Shown here in pieces: positions 35,182 through 43,091 of a stretch of 64,000 nucleotides of DNA. Position 1 is the first letter of the stretch. Every line of letters begins with the position of its first letter. The notes under the pieces were generated by a model. It saw only the letters and a program-made list of their open reading frames with translations. It did no database searches and was not told the origin of the DNA. The position numbers and the translations under genes are program-made. This DNA is from an uncultured Paracoccaceae bacterium (GTDB lineage Bacteria; Pseudomonadota; Alphaproteobacteria; Rhodobacterales; Rhodobacteraceae): contig CAMFGW010000013.1 in the NCBI GenBank assembly GCA_945952025.1, positions 1-64,000 on the forward strand, given 5' to 3'.

Positions 35182-37026
35182 TCAAATCTGATCGGGGTCC
35201 GCCGCGATGAAGCCCCCAGACTGGCGCGTCCAGAAGCGGGCGTAAAGGCCACCCCTGGCCAAAAGATCGTCATGCGTCCCCTCTTCCGCAACCCGCCCAT
35301 CGTCCAGGACCACGATCCGGTCCATCCGCGCGATGGTCGACAGCCGGTGCGCAATAGCGATGACGGTCTTGCCCTCCATCACCCCGTAGAGGGTCGACTG
35401 GATTGCCGCCTCGACCTCGCTGTCGAGCGCGGATGTGGCCTCGTCCAGGATCAGGATCGGCGCATCCTTCAGGATCACGCGCGCCAGCGCGATCCGCTGG
35501 CGCTGCCCGCCCGACAGCTTCACCCCCCGCTCGCCCACCTGCGCGTCATAGCCCGCCCGCCCGCCCGGATCGCGCAGCGTCAGGATGAAGTCATGGGCCT
35601 CGGCCCGCTTGGCGGCGGCGATCATCTCCTCCTCGCTCGCGTCGGGGCGGCCATAAAGGATGTTGTCGCGGACCGAGCGGTGCAGAAGGCTCGAATCCTG
35701 CTGAACCATGCCGATGCGGCGCCGAAGGCTGTCCTGCCGGACCCGCGTGATGTCCTGCCCGTCGATCAGGATCCGGCCCCCTTCCGGGTCATAGAACCGC
35801 AGGAGCAGCTTCACGAGCGTCGTCTTGCCCGCACCCGACCGGCCGATCAGCCCGATCTTTTCGCCCGGCCGGACCGCCAGCGTCAGCCCGTCGATGCCGC
35901 CCTGGCCCCGGCCATAATGGTGCGACAGATCCTCGATCGCGATCCGCCCCTCGCGGAAGGCCAGGTCCGGCGCGTCCGGACGGTCGATCAGCCCGATCGG
36001 CTGGGCGATCGACTGCATCCCCTCGGCCACCACGCCCAGCGACTGCACCAGCGTCGTCATCGCCCACATGATCCAGTAGGTCATGTTGTTCAGCCTGAGG
36101 ACCAGCGCCGTGGCCGCCGCCACCAGCCCGACCGTCGCCTCGCCCTGCATCCACAGCCAGACCGCCAGCGCCGTGACCGACACGATCAGCGCCCCGTTCA
36201 GGAAGGTCAGCGTCACATCCATCCGGGTGATGATCCGCATCTCGCGGAACAGCGTCTCGCGCGCCGTGCGCATCGTGTCGGTCGCATAGGCAAGCTCGCG
36301 GTCGTGATGGGCGAACATCTTGACCGAATGGATGTTGGAATAGCTGTCCACGACCCGGCCCGTGATCGCCGACCGCGCCTCGGACGAGGCGGTCGAGGCA
36401 GGCCCCGCCCGCCGGATCGTCCAGCGCATCAGGCCAAGATAGAGACTGATCCAGGCCAGAAGCGGCAGCATCAGCCGCCAGTCCGCCTGCGCCATCATCA
36501 CCAGCGCGCCGATCAGCGTTGTGGTCGCGAAGGCCACCGCGTCGAAGATCTGGAACATCGCATCATTGGCGGCCGAGGGCGCCTGCATGATCCGGTTCGC
36601 AAGCCGGCCGGCGAAGTCATTCTCGAACCAGCCGACCGGCTGGCGCAGCACATGCTTGTGCGCCCGCCACCGGATCATCGTGCCGAAATTCGGCAGCATC
36701 GTATTGTGCAGCAGCGCCATGTCGATCCCCGACACCAGCGTCCGCACCACCAGGACGGCAATCGCCGCCAACAGGAACTCGGTCCCATGATTGGCCAGAA
36801 GCGTCGCGCGATCGGCATGGGCCAGCAGGTCGACGAGCCGCCCCATGTACCAGATGAGCACCAGCTCGAACGCCGCCACGGCACATTTCAGGGCCGCAGT
36901 GACGATAATCACGCCGCGGAAGGGTCGCACGAACGACAGAAGGAAGGGCCAGAGCCGCGAAGGGGGCGCATCCGTCACCGGATGATCGGCGAACGGATCG
37001 ACAAGCGTTTCGAAAAACCTGAACAT
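35182..37026 (-). CDS. ABC exporter half-transporter (ATP-binding/permease), second of pair
   Basis: 614 aa. Exporter-type permease (about 25-330) and nucleotide-binding domain with Walker A GRSGAGKTT, Q-loop MVQQDSSLL, signature KLSGGQRQRIALARV, Walker B ILILDEATSALD and AHRLST. Both members of the pair keep full catalytic motifs, unlike many heterodimeric exporters where one site is degenerate. The start at 37026 is the obvious ATG (MFRFFETLVDPFADHP). It is the first gene of the operon that continues with its partner and then the RNA methyltransferase. Confidence 0.93.
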   Translation of the reverse strand: MFRFFETLVDPFADHPVTDAPPSRLWPFLLSFVRPFRGVIIVTAALKCAVAAFELVLIWYMGRLVDLLAHADRATLLANHGTEFLLAAIAVLVVRTLVSGIDMALLHNTMLPNFGTMIRWRAHKHVLRQPVGWFENDFAGRLANRIMQAPSAANDAMFQIFDAVAFATTTLIGALVMMAQADWRLMLPLLAWISLYLGLMRWTIRRAGPASTASSEARSAITGRVVDSYSNIHSVKMFAHHDRELAYATDTMRTARETLFREMRIITRMDVTLTFLNGALIVSVTALAVWLWMQGEATVGLVAAATALVLRLNNMTYWIMWAMTTLVQSLGVVAEGMQSIAQPIGLIDRPDAPDLAFREGRIAIEDLSHHYGRGQGGIDGLTLAVRPGEKIGLIGRSGAGKTTLVKLLLRFYDPEGGRILIDGQDITRVRQDSLRRRIGMVQQDSSLLHRSVRDNILYGRPDASEEEMIAAAKRAEAHDFILTLRDPGGRAGYDAQVGERGVKLSGGQRQRIALARVILKDAPILILDEATSALDSEVEAAIQSTLYGVMEGKTVIAIAHRLSTIARMDRIVVLDDGRVAEEGTHDDLLARGGLYARFWTRQSGGFIAADPDQI

Positions 37027-37089
37027 GACTGGAACTCTCGGGGTATCGACCCATCTAGCCCGAAAAGGGGCGCCGGGAAAAGCCGGGCG

Positions 37090-37686
37090 TCAGCCCCGCA
37101 GCAGCTCGAGCGTCGACAGGACGATCAGCAAAGCCATCGTCACGTTGAACGCCCGCGCCCGTCCGGGCGTCGTCAGCCAGCGCGAAATGGCCTTGCCGAG
37201 CCACACCCAGGTCGCCGCCGACAGAAGACCCAGAAGCGTGAAGACCAAAGCCGTGATCGCCGCCGTATGGACCGGCGCGGCCGGCGTGATGAACTGCGAG
37301 GTCGCGGCGATGGCCATCGACCAACCCTTGGGATTGACCCACTGAAAGCCCACCGCCTCGGCAAAACTCATGGGCCGTGTGCGGCCGCCTTTCGTCTCTA
37401 TTCCGCCTGAAGTCGCAATCTTCCACGCCATCCACAGAAGGATCGCCGCCCCGGCCCAGCGCAGCGTCTCGCGGAAAAGCGGGCTCGCCTGAAATAGGCC
37501 GCCAAGCGTCAGCCCGACGATCAGCAGCATCGCCGGAAAGCCGAGCGCGACGCCCAGAAGGTGCGGCAGGCTGGCCCTGAGCCCGAAGCGCGCGCCGGAC
37601 GCGGCCAGCATCGCGTTGTTCGGCCCCGGGGTGAACAGCGTCGCGACGGCAAGGCCGCAGAGTGCGAGAAAGGTTTCGGGGGTCAT
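37090..37686 (-). CDS. LysE/EamB-family amino acid exporter
   Basis: 198 aa, about six membrane helices. LALCGLAVATLFTPGPNNAMLAASGARFGLRA is the LysE/RhtB signature, with the TPGPNN motif close to that of EamB (cysteine/O-acetylserine export). FQWVNPKGWSMAIAA is the conserved middle motif. The start at 37686 (MTPETFLALC) is preferred to an upstream in-frame ATG. The gene contains two AT-rich stretches, at 37389-37416 and about 37485-37500, the first of which matches a motif shared with other genes in the window. Confidence 0.9.
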   Translation of the reverse strand: MTPETFLALCGLAVATLFTPGPNNAMLAASGARFGLRASLPHLLGVALGFPAMLLIVGLTLGGLFQASPLFRETLRWAGAAILLWMAWKIATSGGIETKGGRTRPMSFAEAVGFQWVNPKGWSMAIAATSQFITPAAPVHTAAITALVFTLLGLLSAATWVWLGKAISRWLTTPGRARAFNVTMALLIVLSTLELLRG

Positions 37687-37737
37687 GGCAGTCCTTTGGC
37701 GCGATCGCGCGGACATGACCAGACGGCCCGCGTCCCA

Positions 37738-38877
37738 TCAAGCCAGCAATTGTTCCCGTGACAATCGAAAGCCCGACGCGATCCAGCGCGCCTCGCGCTC
37801 GGCCAGCGCCCGTCCCAGCTTGGGCCCCGCCAGCGGTTGTAGGTCCGCCGCCCGGATCGGAAACCGCGCGACGGCCCCCCTTTCGACATCCGCCTGCCAG
37901 CCCGGCGGAAGCTCGCCCCCCGTCGCCGCCGCCCGCACCAGAAGCGCATCCCGCGCGGCCTCGGCGCCCAGCCGGTAGCCAAGCTCGCCAGGCCCCCCGC
38001 CCGCCTCACGCAAGGCGGTCAGCCGCTTCGCCTCGGCCCGCGTCAAGCGCAGGTCGGCCGCGGCATCCGCACCCCCCAGAACCGCGAGCCGCCGGACCGG
38101 ATCGGGCGCAAGGCCCGCCTCCAGATGGACGAGCTGCGCGAGCGCCCGCGCATCCGCCCCCGGCAGGGCGCGCGCCAGGACGCCGGACGCGGCCATGCTC
38201 GCAACCGTCGGCGCGGGGTCGGCCGCGGCCAGCAGGCGGCGCATCTCATGCCCCACCCTTTCGCGCGAAAGCGTCTCTATTCCAGCCGAAAACGCGGCAG
38301 ACGCCGCCAAACCCTCGGCATCGGGGCCAAGCTCGGGCCGCCCATACCAGGCAGTGAACCGAAAGAAGCGCAGGATGCGCAGGTGGTCCTCGCGGATACG
38401 GTCGGCGGGTGTGCCGACAAAGCGCACATGACCGGCGCGCAGATCGGGCAGCGCGCCCAAGGGGTCGATGACATGGCCGCTGCCATCGGCATAAAGCGCG
38501 TTCAACGTGAAGTCGCGCCGCGCCGCATCCTCGGCCACATCGGTCGAAAAGCTGACCCGCGCATGGCGCCCGTTCGTCTCGACATCGCGGCGAAAGGTCG
38601 TGACCTCGATCGCGCGGCCACCGAGGACCAGCGTCACCGTGCCATGGTCGAACCCGGTCGGGACCGCCCGCACCCCCACCGCCCCGGCCAGCGCCATGAC
38701 CCGGTCGGGGGGCGCATCCGTCGCCAGGTCGACATCGCGCACCGGCAGGCCCAGAAGCCCGTCCCGGACCGCGCCGCCCACGATCAGCGCCTGATGCCCC
38801 GCGTCCGCCAGAAGGGCCATCGCCGCCTGAAGGCGCGGATCGGCAAGCCACCCCGCGCTGATCCGCGGGCCGCTCAT
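37738..38877 (-). CDS. cca: CCA tRNA nucleotidyltransferase (poly(A) polymerase family)
   Basis: 379 aa. Adds or repairs the 3' CCA of tRNAs. Class II nucleotidyltransferase head with VGGAVRDGLLGLPVRDVDLATD (metal Asp residues), FRRDVETNGRHA, RRDFTLNALYAD and FVGTPADRIREDHLRILRFFRF. There is no C-terminal HD phosphohydrolase domain, as usual for the alphaproteobacterial short form. It overlaps the upstream Nudix gene by 4 bp (ATGA). In-frame rare codons GGA ATA occur near the middle (38266-38294). Confidence 0.95.
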   Translation of the reverse strand: MSGPRISAGWLADPRLQAAMALLADAGHQALIVGGAVRDGLLGLPVRDVDLATDAPPDRVMALAGAVGVRAVPTGFDHGTVTLVLGGRAIEVTTFRRDVETNGRHARVSFSTDVAEDAARRDFTLNALYADGSGHVIDPLGALPDLRAGHVRFVGTPADRIREDHLRILRFFRFTAWYGRPELGPDAEGLAASAAFSAGIETLSRERVGHEMRRLLAAADPAPTVASMAASGVLARALPGADARALAQLVHLEAGLAPDPVRRLAVLGGADAAADLRLTRAEAKRLTALREAGGGPGELGYRLGAEAARDALLVRAAATGGELPPGWQADVERGAVARFPIRAADLQPLAGPKLGRALAEREARWIASGFRLSREQLLA

Positions 38878-39479
38878 GCCGCCATCCGGTCGGCGAGCGC
38901 CTTCAGGATCCGCGCGGTAGCGCCCCAGATGTAATAGGGGCCGTAAGGCACCGTGAAATAGCGCCGCCTGGCGCCCTGCCAGATGCGCCCCTCGATCCGG
39001 TAACGCGCAGGATCCGACAGGTGGTCGAAGGGCACGGTAAAGACCTCTTCGACCTCGGCCTCTTCGCGCTGCGGCCGGAAATCAGGGTCTATTTCAGCCA
39101 GAAAAGGGGTCACGCGAAAGCCCGTCACCGTCTCGTGCGCGTCAAGCGCGCCGAGGATCCTCACCGCGCCCGGCATCAGCCCGATCTCTTCCCGCGCCTC
39201 GCGGAGCGCGCAGGCCCGCAGATCGGCGTCCGAAGTGTCAAGCTTGCCGCCCGGCAGCGCGATCTGGCCGGGATGGTGCTTCAGGTGCGAGGCGCGCTTG
39301 GTCAGGTAGACCCGCGCGCCCCCGGGGCTCGGCTGAACGCCGATCAGCACACCGGCCGGCCGCAACGCGGCGCGGCCGGGCCCGGCGCCCTGGCCGGCGT
39401 TCAGGTCATGGTCCGATGTCTGCCGCCCGGCCTGCGCCAGCGCACGGCCCAGACGCGCGATCGGGTCAGTGTCCGTCAC
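38874..39479 (-). CDS. Nudix hydrolase, CoA pyrophosphatase type
   Basis: 201 aa. The Nudix box is GGKLDTSDADLRACALREAREEIGL (GX5EX7REUXEEXGU). The upstream VYLTKRASHLKHHPGQIALPGG is the UPF0035/CoA-specific motif (LLTKRSxxLRxHxGQVxFPGG). It should hydrolyse coenzyme A or its derivatives to phosphopantetheine and 3',5'-ADP. The gene overlaps hslO by 14 bp upstream and cca by 4 bp downstream, giving the operon hslO-nudix-cca. Confidence 0.92.
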   Translation of the reverse strand: MTDTDPIARLGRALAQAGRQTSDHDLNAGQGAGPGRAALRPAGVLIGVQPSPGGARVYLTKRASHLKHHPGQIALPGGKLDTSDADLRACALREAREEIGLMPGAVRILGALDAHETVTGFRVTPFLAEIDPDFRPQREEAEVEEVFTVPFDHLSDPARYRIEGRIWQGARRRYFTVPYGPYYIWGATARILKALADRMAA

Positions 39480-40506
39480 CCGCCGCCCCCTCTGCGGTCG
39501 CCCCCTCTGCGGGCCCCTCGACCGGCACGGTAGCCTCGAACCCGAGCGTCGCGGGGTCGAACTCGTAGTGCCGGCCGCAGAACTGGCAGTCCGCCGTGAC
39601 GATGCCTTCGGGCGTCGTCATGGTGCGGATGTCCTTGGCCGAGTAGATCGACAGGCTCTGGCGCACCTTGTCGGCGCCGCAGGTGCAGCCGAAGCGCACC
39701 GCCTGCGGGTCGAAGACGCGCGGCGCCTCCTCGTGGAAGAGGCGCACCAGAAGTTCGGTCGGCGACACGGTCGGCCCGATCAGCTCCAGGTCCTCGACCG
39801 TCGCCATCAGGTGGCCGACGCGCGACCAGTCCTCGGCCGCCGCCTCGTCGGCAGCACTCGAGGCGCCGGCCAGAAGGTCGGTATGTTCGGCACCCCCGGC
39901 GGGCTTGCCCGACAGGCTCGGCAGGTGCTGGACCATCAGGCCGCCCGCACGCCAGCGTTCCGCCTCGGCCCCCCGCATGCGCGAACGTCCAAAGGCAAGC
40001 CGGAAGCGGGTCGGCAGCTGCTCGGACTGTTCAAAATACGTCTCTGCGCAGGCCGAAAGCGAGCCTTTTTCCAGGGGCGTGATCCCCTGGTAGGGCTGGG
40101 TGCCCTCGCCCTGGTCGATCAGGATCGCGAAATAGCCCTGGCCGATCTGGCTGAAGGGAGTCGCGGTCGTGTCGAGCCGGTCGCCATCGAACGAGGCCCA
40201 GGCGCGGATGCGCGCGGCCTCGCCCTCGGCCGAGGGCGCGAAATAGTCGGCGGCCAGGATGCGCACCGGGCCGTTGCCGCGGATCTGCAGCGACAGTTTC
40301 CAGCGCAGCTTCATCGTCTGGCCAAGGAGCGCGGTCAACAGCGCCACCTCGGCGACGAGCGCCTCGACCTGCGGCGGGTAGGCATGTTGCGAGAGGACAC
40401 CCTGAAGCGTGCCGTCAAGCCGCGCAATGCGGCCGCGCACGTCGGCATGGTCAAGCTGGAAGGGCAGGACGGTGTCGTCCCAGGCGATTTCGGCGGTCTG
40501 GCTCAT
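39466..40506 (-). CDS. hslO: Hsp33 redox-regulated chaperone
   Basis: 346 aa, longer than the approximately 290-aa E. coli form, in part through an Ala/Glu-rich C-terminal tail after residue 325. Chaperone activated by oxidation and unfolding. Zinc-binding cysteines are GCTCGADK (about 273) and CQFCGRHYEF (about 306), the CxC and CxxC pairs. GYFAILIDQGEGTQPYQGITPLE and ACAETYFEQSEQLPTRFRLA are the substrate-domain signatures. It is the first gene of an operon with a CoA-type Nudix hydrolase and cca. Confidence 0.95.
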   Translation of the reverse strand: MSQTAEIAWDDTVLPFQLDHADVRGRIARLDGTLQGVLSQHAYPPQVEALVAEVALLTALLGQTMKLRWKLSLQIRGNGPVRILAADYFAPSAEGEAARIRAWASFDGDRLDTTATPFSQIGQGYFAILIDQGEGTQPYQGITPLEKGSLSACAETYFEQSEQLPTRFRLAFGRSRMRGAEAERWRAGGLMVQHLPSLSGKPAGGAEHTDLLAGASSAADEAAAEDWSRVGHLMATVEDLELIGPTVSPTELLVRLFHEEAPRVFDPQAVRFGCTCGADKVRQSLSIYSAKDIRTMTTPEGIVTADCQFCGRHYEFDPATLGFEATVPVEGPAEGATAEGAAGDGH

Positions 40507-40601
40507 GGCTGGTCCCTTGATGGGCTGTTCTTGGGGGCTTTTCTTGAGGCGCCTCCCTTGCCATATCGGGTCGTGGCAAATCGGGCAACCGGGCAGGCAG
40601 A

Positions 40602-41057
40602 ATGATAAGGCGGTATGGCGAACGGATCGAACAGGGCCGCGACTACCGGTTGCGGCCGGGCGCCTATGCGATCCTGCTCTCAGGTAGGAACATGCTTCTA
40701 ACCTATCAAGAGGCGCCCAACCCCGAGTTCCAGCTGCCGGGTGGCGGCATCGACCCGGGCGAAAGCCCCCTCCAGGCGCTTCACCGCGAGGTGCGCGAGG
40801 AAACCGGCTGGACGCTCGCCGACCCCCGGCGTGTCGGCGCCTTCCGGCGCTTTACCTACATGCCCGAATATGACCGCTGGGCCGAAAAGCTGTGCCACAT
40901 CTACCTTGCCCGCCCGGCCCTCCGGCTGGGACCACCATCCGAGGCCGGCCACCTGGCGGTCTGGACGAGCGCGGTCGGGGCGCTGGACCTGCTCGGCAAT
41001 CCCGGCGATGGAGAGTTTCTGCGCGGGGTTCTGGGGCGGGTGGGCCGGCGGCTTTAG
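40602..41057 (+). CDS. Nudix hydrolase
   Basis: 151 aa. Nudix box GGGIDPGESPLQALHREVREETGW (residues about 48-71) with ALREVREETGW-type metal ligands. FQLPGG precedes it, and MPEYDRWAEKLCHIYLARP follows. Substrate not predictable. The C-terminus ends LDLLGNPGDGEFLRGVLGRVGRRL before a TAG at 41055-41057; the coding sequence of this tail recurs twice, in the same frame, in the following 250 bp, where the TAG position is TTG. So the protein may have been longer once, or the gene end has been duplicated. Confidence 0.9.
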   Translation: MIRRYGERIEQGRDYRLRPGAYAILLSGRNMLLTYQEAPNPEFQLPGGGIDPGESPLQALHREVREETGWTLADPRRVGAFRRFTYMPEYDRWAEKLCHIYLARPALRLGPPSEAGHLAVWTSAVGALDLLGNPGDGEFLRGVLGRVGRRL

Positions 41058-41311
41058 GGCTGGCCGCGCCCAGCAGCCCGCTTGCATCGGGCTACCGACG
41101 CGCCGAAATTGCTCGACAGGATCGGTGGAGCAGAGCCGCTGCGCGGAGTTCTGGGGCGGGTGGGCCGGCGGCTTTTGGGGCAGGCCGCACCCAGCCTGCC
41201 CGCCTTGGTCGAGGCAATCGACACCCCGGACCTGCTCGGCAACCCCGGCGCCCCAGAGCTGCGGCGCAGTGTTCTCGCGCGGCCGGGACGCTGGCTTTGG
41301 GGCCCGTCCCG
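40989..41311 (+). repeat. Degenerate in-frame tandem repeat (about 120 bp) of the Nudix 3' end
   Basis: Three copies starting at 40989, 41109 and 41232, so periods of 120 and 123 bp, both multiples of three. Copy 1 is the Nudix C-terminus. Copies 2 and 3 lie beyond the TAG: LLDRIGGAEPLRGVLGRVGRRL and DLLGNPGAPELRRSVLARPG, with GGGTTCTGGGGCGGGTGGGC near-identical between copies 1 and 2. The frame stays open into the antisense of the next gene, so a coding role is doubtful. Confidence 0.75.
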
Positions 41312-41317
41312 CCCGAC

Positions 41318-42586
41318 CTACCCGCTCAGGTCCTTCGGCCCGTCGAACTCGAAATGGATCGCGGACATGTCGTCGTCGAAACGGCCCCCGGTGAACTGGT
41401 CCAGCCGGTCCGTCACCGCCTGCAGGAAGGCCGCGCCGCGCAAGGCGCGCGCCTCTGACAGGACGCGCGCCAGCCCCCCCTGCCCGATCTGGCGCCCGGC
41501 GGGATCGGCCGCCTCGGTCAGGCCGTCGGACATGATGAAAAGTTTGTCGCCGGGCCCGAGCGTCGTTTCCACCTGATCGTAGACCGCCCCCTCGATCAGC
41601 CCCACAGGCAGGCCTCCTGCCCCCAGAAACTCGACCTGACCCCCCTGCCGCATGACCGCCGGGTGGGGATGTCCCGCCTGCACCAGGGCAACCCGCCCGC
41701 TCACCAGGTCCACATCGGCATAGGCGAGCGTGAAGTAGTTCTCGGTCTGCATCTCGCGCAGGACGATGCTGTTCAGCGCCGCCGCAAGGTCGGCCGGCGC
41801 GCGCGCGTCGTAGATGCCGAAGTCATTGAGGACGAGCGCGATGTTCTGTTCGGGCGAGGTGCCCGACAGGTAGCCCGCGAGACGCGCCGTCATCAGGGCC
41901 GAGGTGATGCCATGCCCCGACACGTCGATCGCATAAAAGCCCACGCGCCGCGCGTTGATCGGAAAGAACCCGACCAGGTCGCCGCCGACATGGCCCGACG
42001 GCTGCAGCAGGAGCGTCACCTCGGCATTGCCGAAACTGCGGCTGGTTTCGCGCACGAGGCTCTGTTGCAGCTTGCGCGCCTCTAGAAGGTCGCGGTTCAC
42101 CGAATCGTAAAGCCCCTGCAACTCGCCGAGCGTCGCCCCAAGAAGGCGGTTATTGTCGCGAAGCTCGCCCTCCATCCCCAGGATGCGCCGCCCGGCCGCG
42201 ATCCGCGCCCGAAGCTCGTCGCCGCTGACCGGCTTCGTCAGGAAATCGTCCGCCCCCATCTCGAGCCCCGCGGCAATTTCCGCGCTTTCGGTCTTCGAAG
42301 TCAGAAGGATGAAATAGACATAGCTCTCGCGCCCGAGCGCGCGGATCGCCCGGCAAAGGTCGAGCCCGGTCTGGCCCGACATCATCCAGTCCGACAGGAT
42401 GATGTCAGGATCATGCGCGGCCAGAAGCGCCAGCGCCTCTTCGGCCGAAGCAGCCTCGATCACCTGGTGCCCCGCGCGCGAAAGCTGCGCCGACAGGATC
42501 CGCCGCTGCATCCGGCTGTCATCGACGACCATGATCGGACGGCCGCGCGCCGCTGGCCCGGCGGCAGCGGGCGGTGCTGTGGTCAT
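41318..42586 (-). CDS. Response regulator with PP2C-type (RsbU) phosphatase output
   Basis: 422 aa. Receiver domain (about 15-130) with VVDDSRMQRR, phospho-acceptor Asp in DIILSDWMMSG and Lys in FLTKPVSG. A coiled-coil linker (RDNNRLLGATLGELQGLYDSVNRDLLEARKLQQSL) leads to the SpoIIE/RsbU phosphatase domain with GGDLVGFFPI, FYAIDVSGHGITSALM and FIMSDGLTEA, supplying the metal-binding Asp residues. Such proteins dephosphorylate an anti-sigma antagonist in partner switching; RbaY of Rhodobacter capsulatus is comparable. ATG 42586 is chosen; TTG 42616 and GTG 42610 are possible. It is divergent from an HPt gene. Confidence 0.9.
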   Translation of the reverse strand: MTTAPPAAAGPAARGRPIMVVDDSRMQRRILSAQLSRAGHQVIEAASAEEALALLAAHDPDIILSDWMMSGQTGLDLCRAIRALGRESYVYFILLTSKTESAEIAAGLEMGADDFLTKPVSGDELRARIAAGRRILGMEGELRDNNRLLGATLGELQGLYDSVNRDLLEARKLQQSLVRETSRSFGNAEVTLLLQPSGHVGGDLVGFFPINARRVGFYAIDVSGHGITSALMTARLAGYLSGTSPEQNIALVLNDFGIYDARAPADLAAALNSIVLREMQTENYFTLAYADVDLVSGRVALVQAGHPHPAVMRQGGQVEFLGAGGLPVGLIEGAVYDQVETTLGPGDKLFIMSDGLTEAADPAGRQIGQGGLARVLSEARALRGAAFLQAVTDRLDQFTGGRFDDDMSAIHFEFDGPKDLSG

Positions 42587-42656
42587 GGGAAGCGATGCTA
42601 AAACGTTCACCGGCAAAACCTGAGAGTTATCTGCCCCGATTCGTAGCGCCCGCCGG

Positions 42657-42671
42657 TTAATTTGGGCTGAA
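42657..42671. promoter_or_regulatory. Near-consensus CtrA-like site
   Basis: TTAA-N7-TGAA, one mismatch from the CtrA consensus TTAA-N7-TTAA, in the 153-bp gap between the divergent phosphatase and HPt genes. Short and degenerate, hence low confidence. Confidence 0.3.
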
Positions 42672-42739
42672 CGGCGGCGGCCCCACGGCGTTAACGGGAT
42701 CTCAACCCTTGCCCGCTAGCCTGATCCGCGGATGGGACC

Positions 42740-43087
42740 ATGGTGGTGAAAATGATCGACTGGATGCGCGTGGATGAATTGCGCCATGAGATTGGCGATG
42801 ACGGCTTTGCAGAGGTGGTGGACCTCTTCCTCGACGAGGTGGAAGAGGTGGTCGAACGCCTGCCGGCCTCGGCGGCTCTGGGCCGGCTCGAGGGCGACCT
42901 GCATTTCCTCAAGGGCAGTGCCTGGAACCTTGGCTTTGCCGGGTTTGGCACGCTCTGCCAGGCTGGCGAAAAGCGAGCCGCTGCCGGCGGCGAGGTGGAC
43001 ATCGGGCCGATCCTTGCCGGCTATGCCCAGTCGAAGGCCGAATTCATGGCGGGGCTCGCGGACCGGCAAAGGCCCGACGCCGCCTGA
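42740..43087 (+). CDS. HPt-domain phosphotransfer protein
   Basis: 115 aa. Four-helix histidine phosphotransfer domain with LHFLKGSAWNLGFAGFGTLCQAGE, where the His of H-x-L-K-G-S-A is the phosphorylation site (about residue 54). No catalytic kinase domain, no membrane segment. It sits back to back with a receiver-phosphatase gene, a likely phosphorelay partner. Start ATG 42740; an in-frame ATG at 42752 is possible. Ends 4 bp from the stop of the convergent hydantoinase gene. Confidence 0.88.
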   Translation: MVVKMIDWMRVDELRHEIGDDGFAEVVDLFLDEVEEVVERLPASAALGRLEGDLHFLKGSAWNLGFAGFGTLCQAGEKRAAAGGEVDIGPILAGYAQSKAEFMAGLADRQRPDAA

Positions 43088-43091
43088 CCCC

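Noticed and set aside
37485-37500. GCCTGAAATAGGC as another copy of the scattered AT-rich motif
   Set aside because: Only the TTTCAGGC part matches, and CTATTTC is a common codon pair (Tyr-Phe) in this window, so it was not counted.
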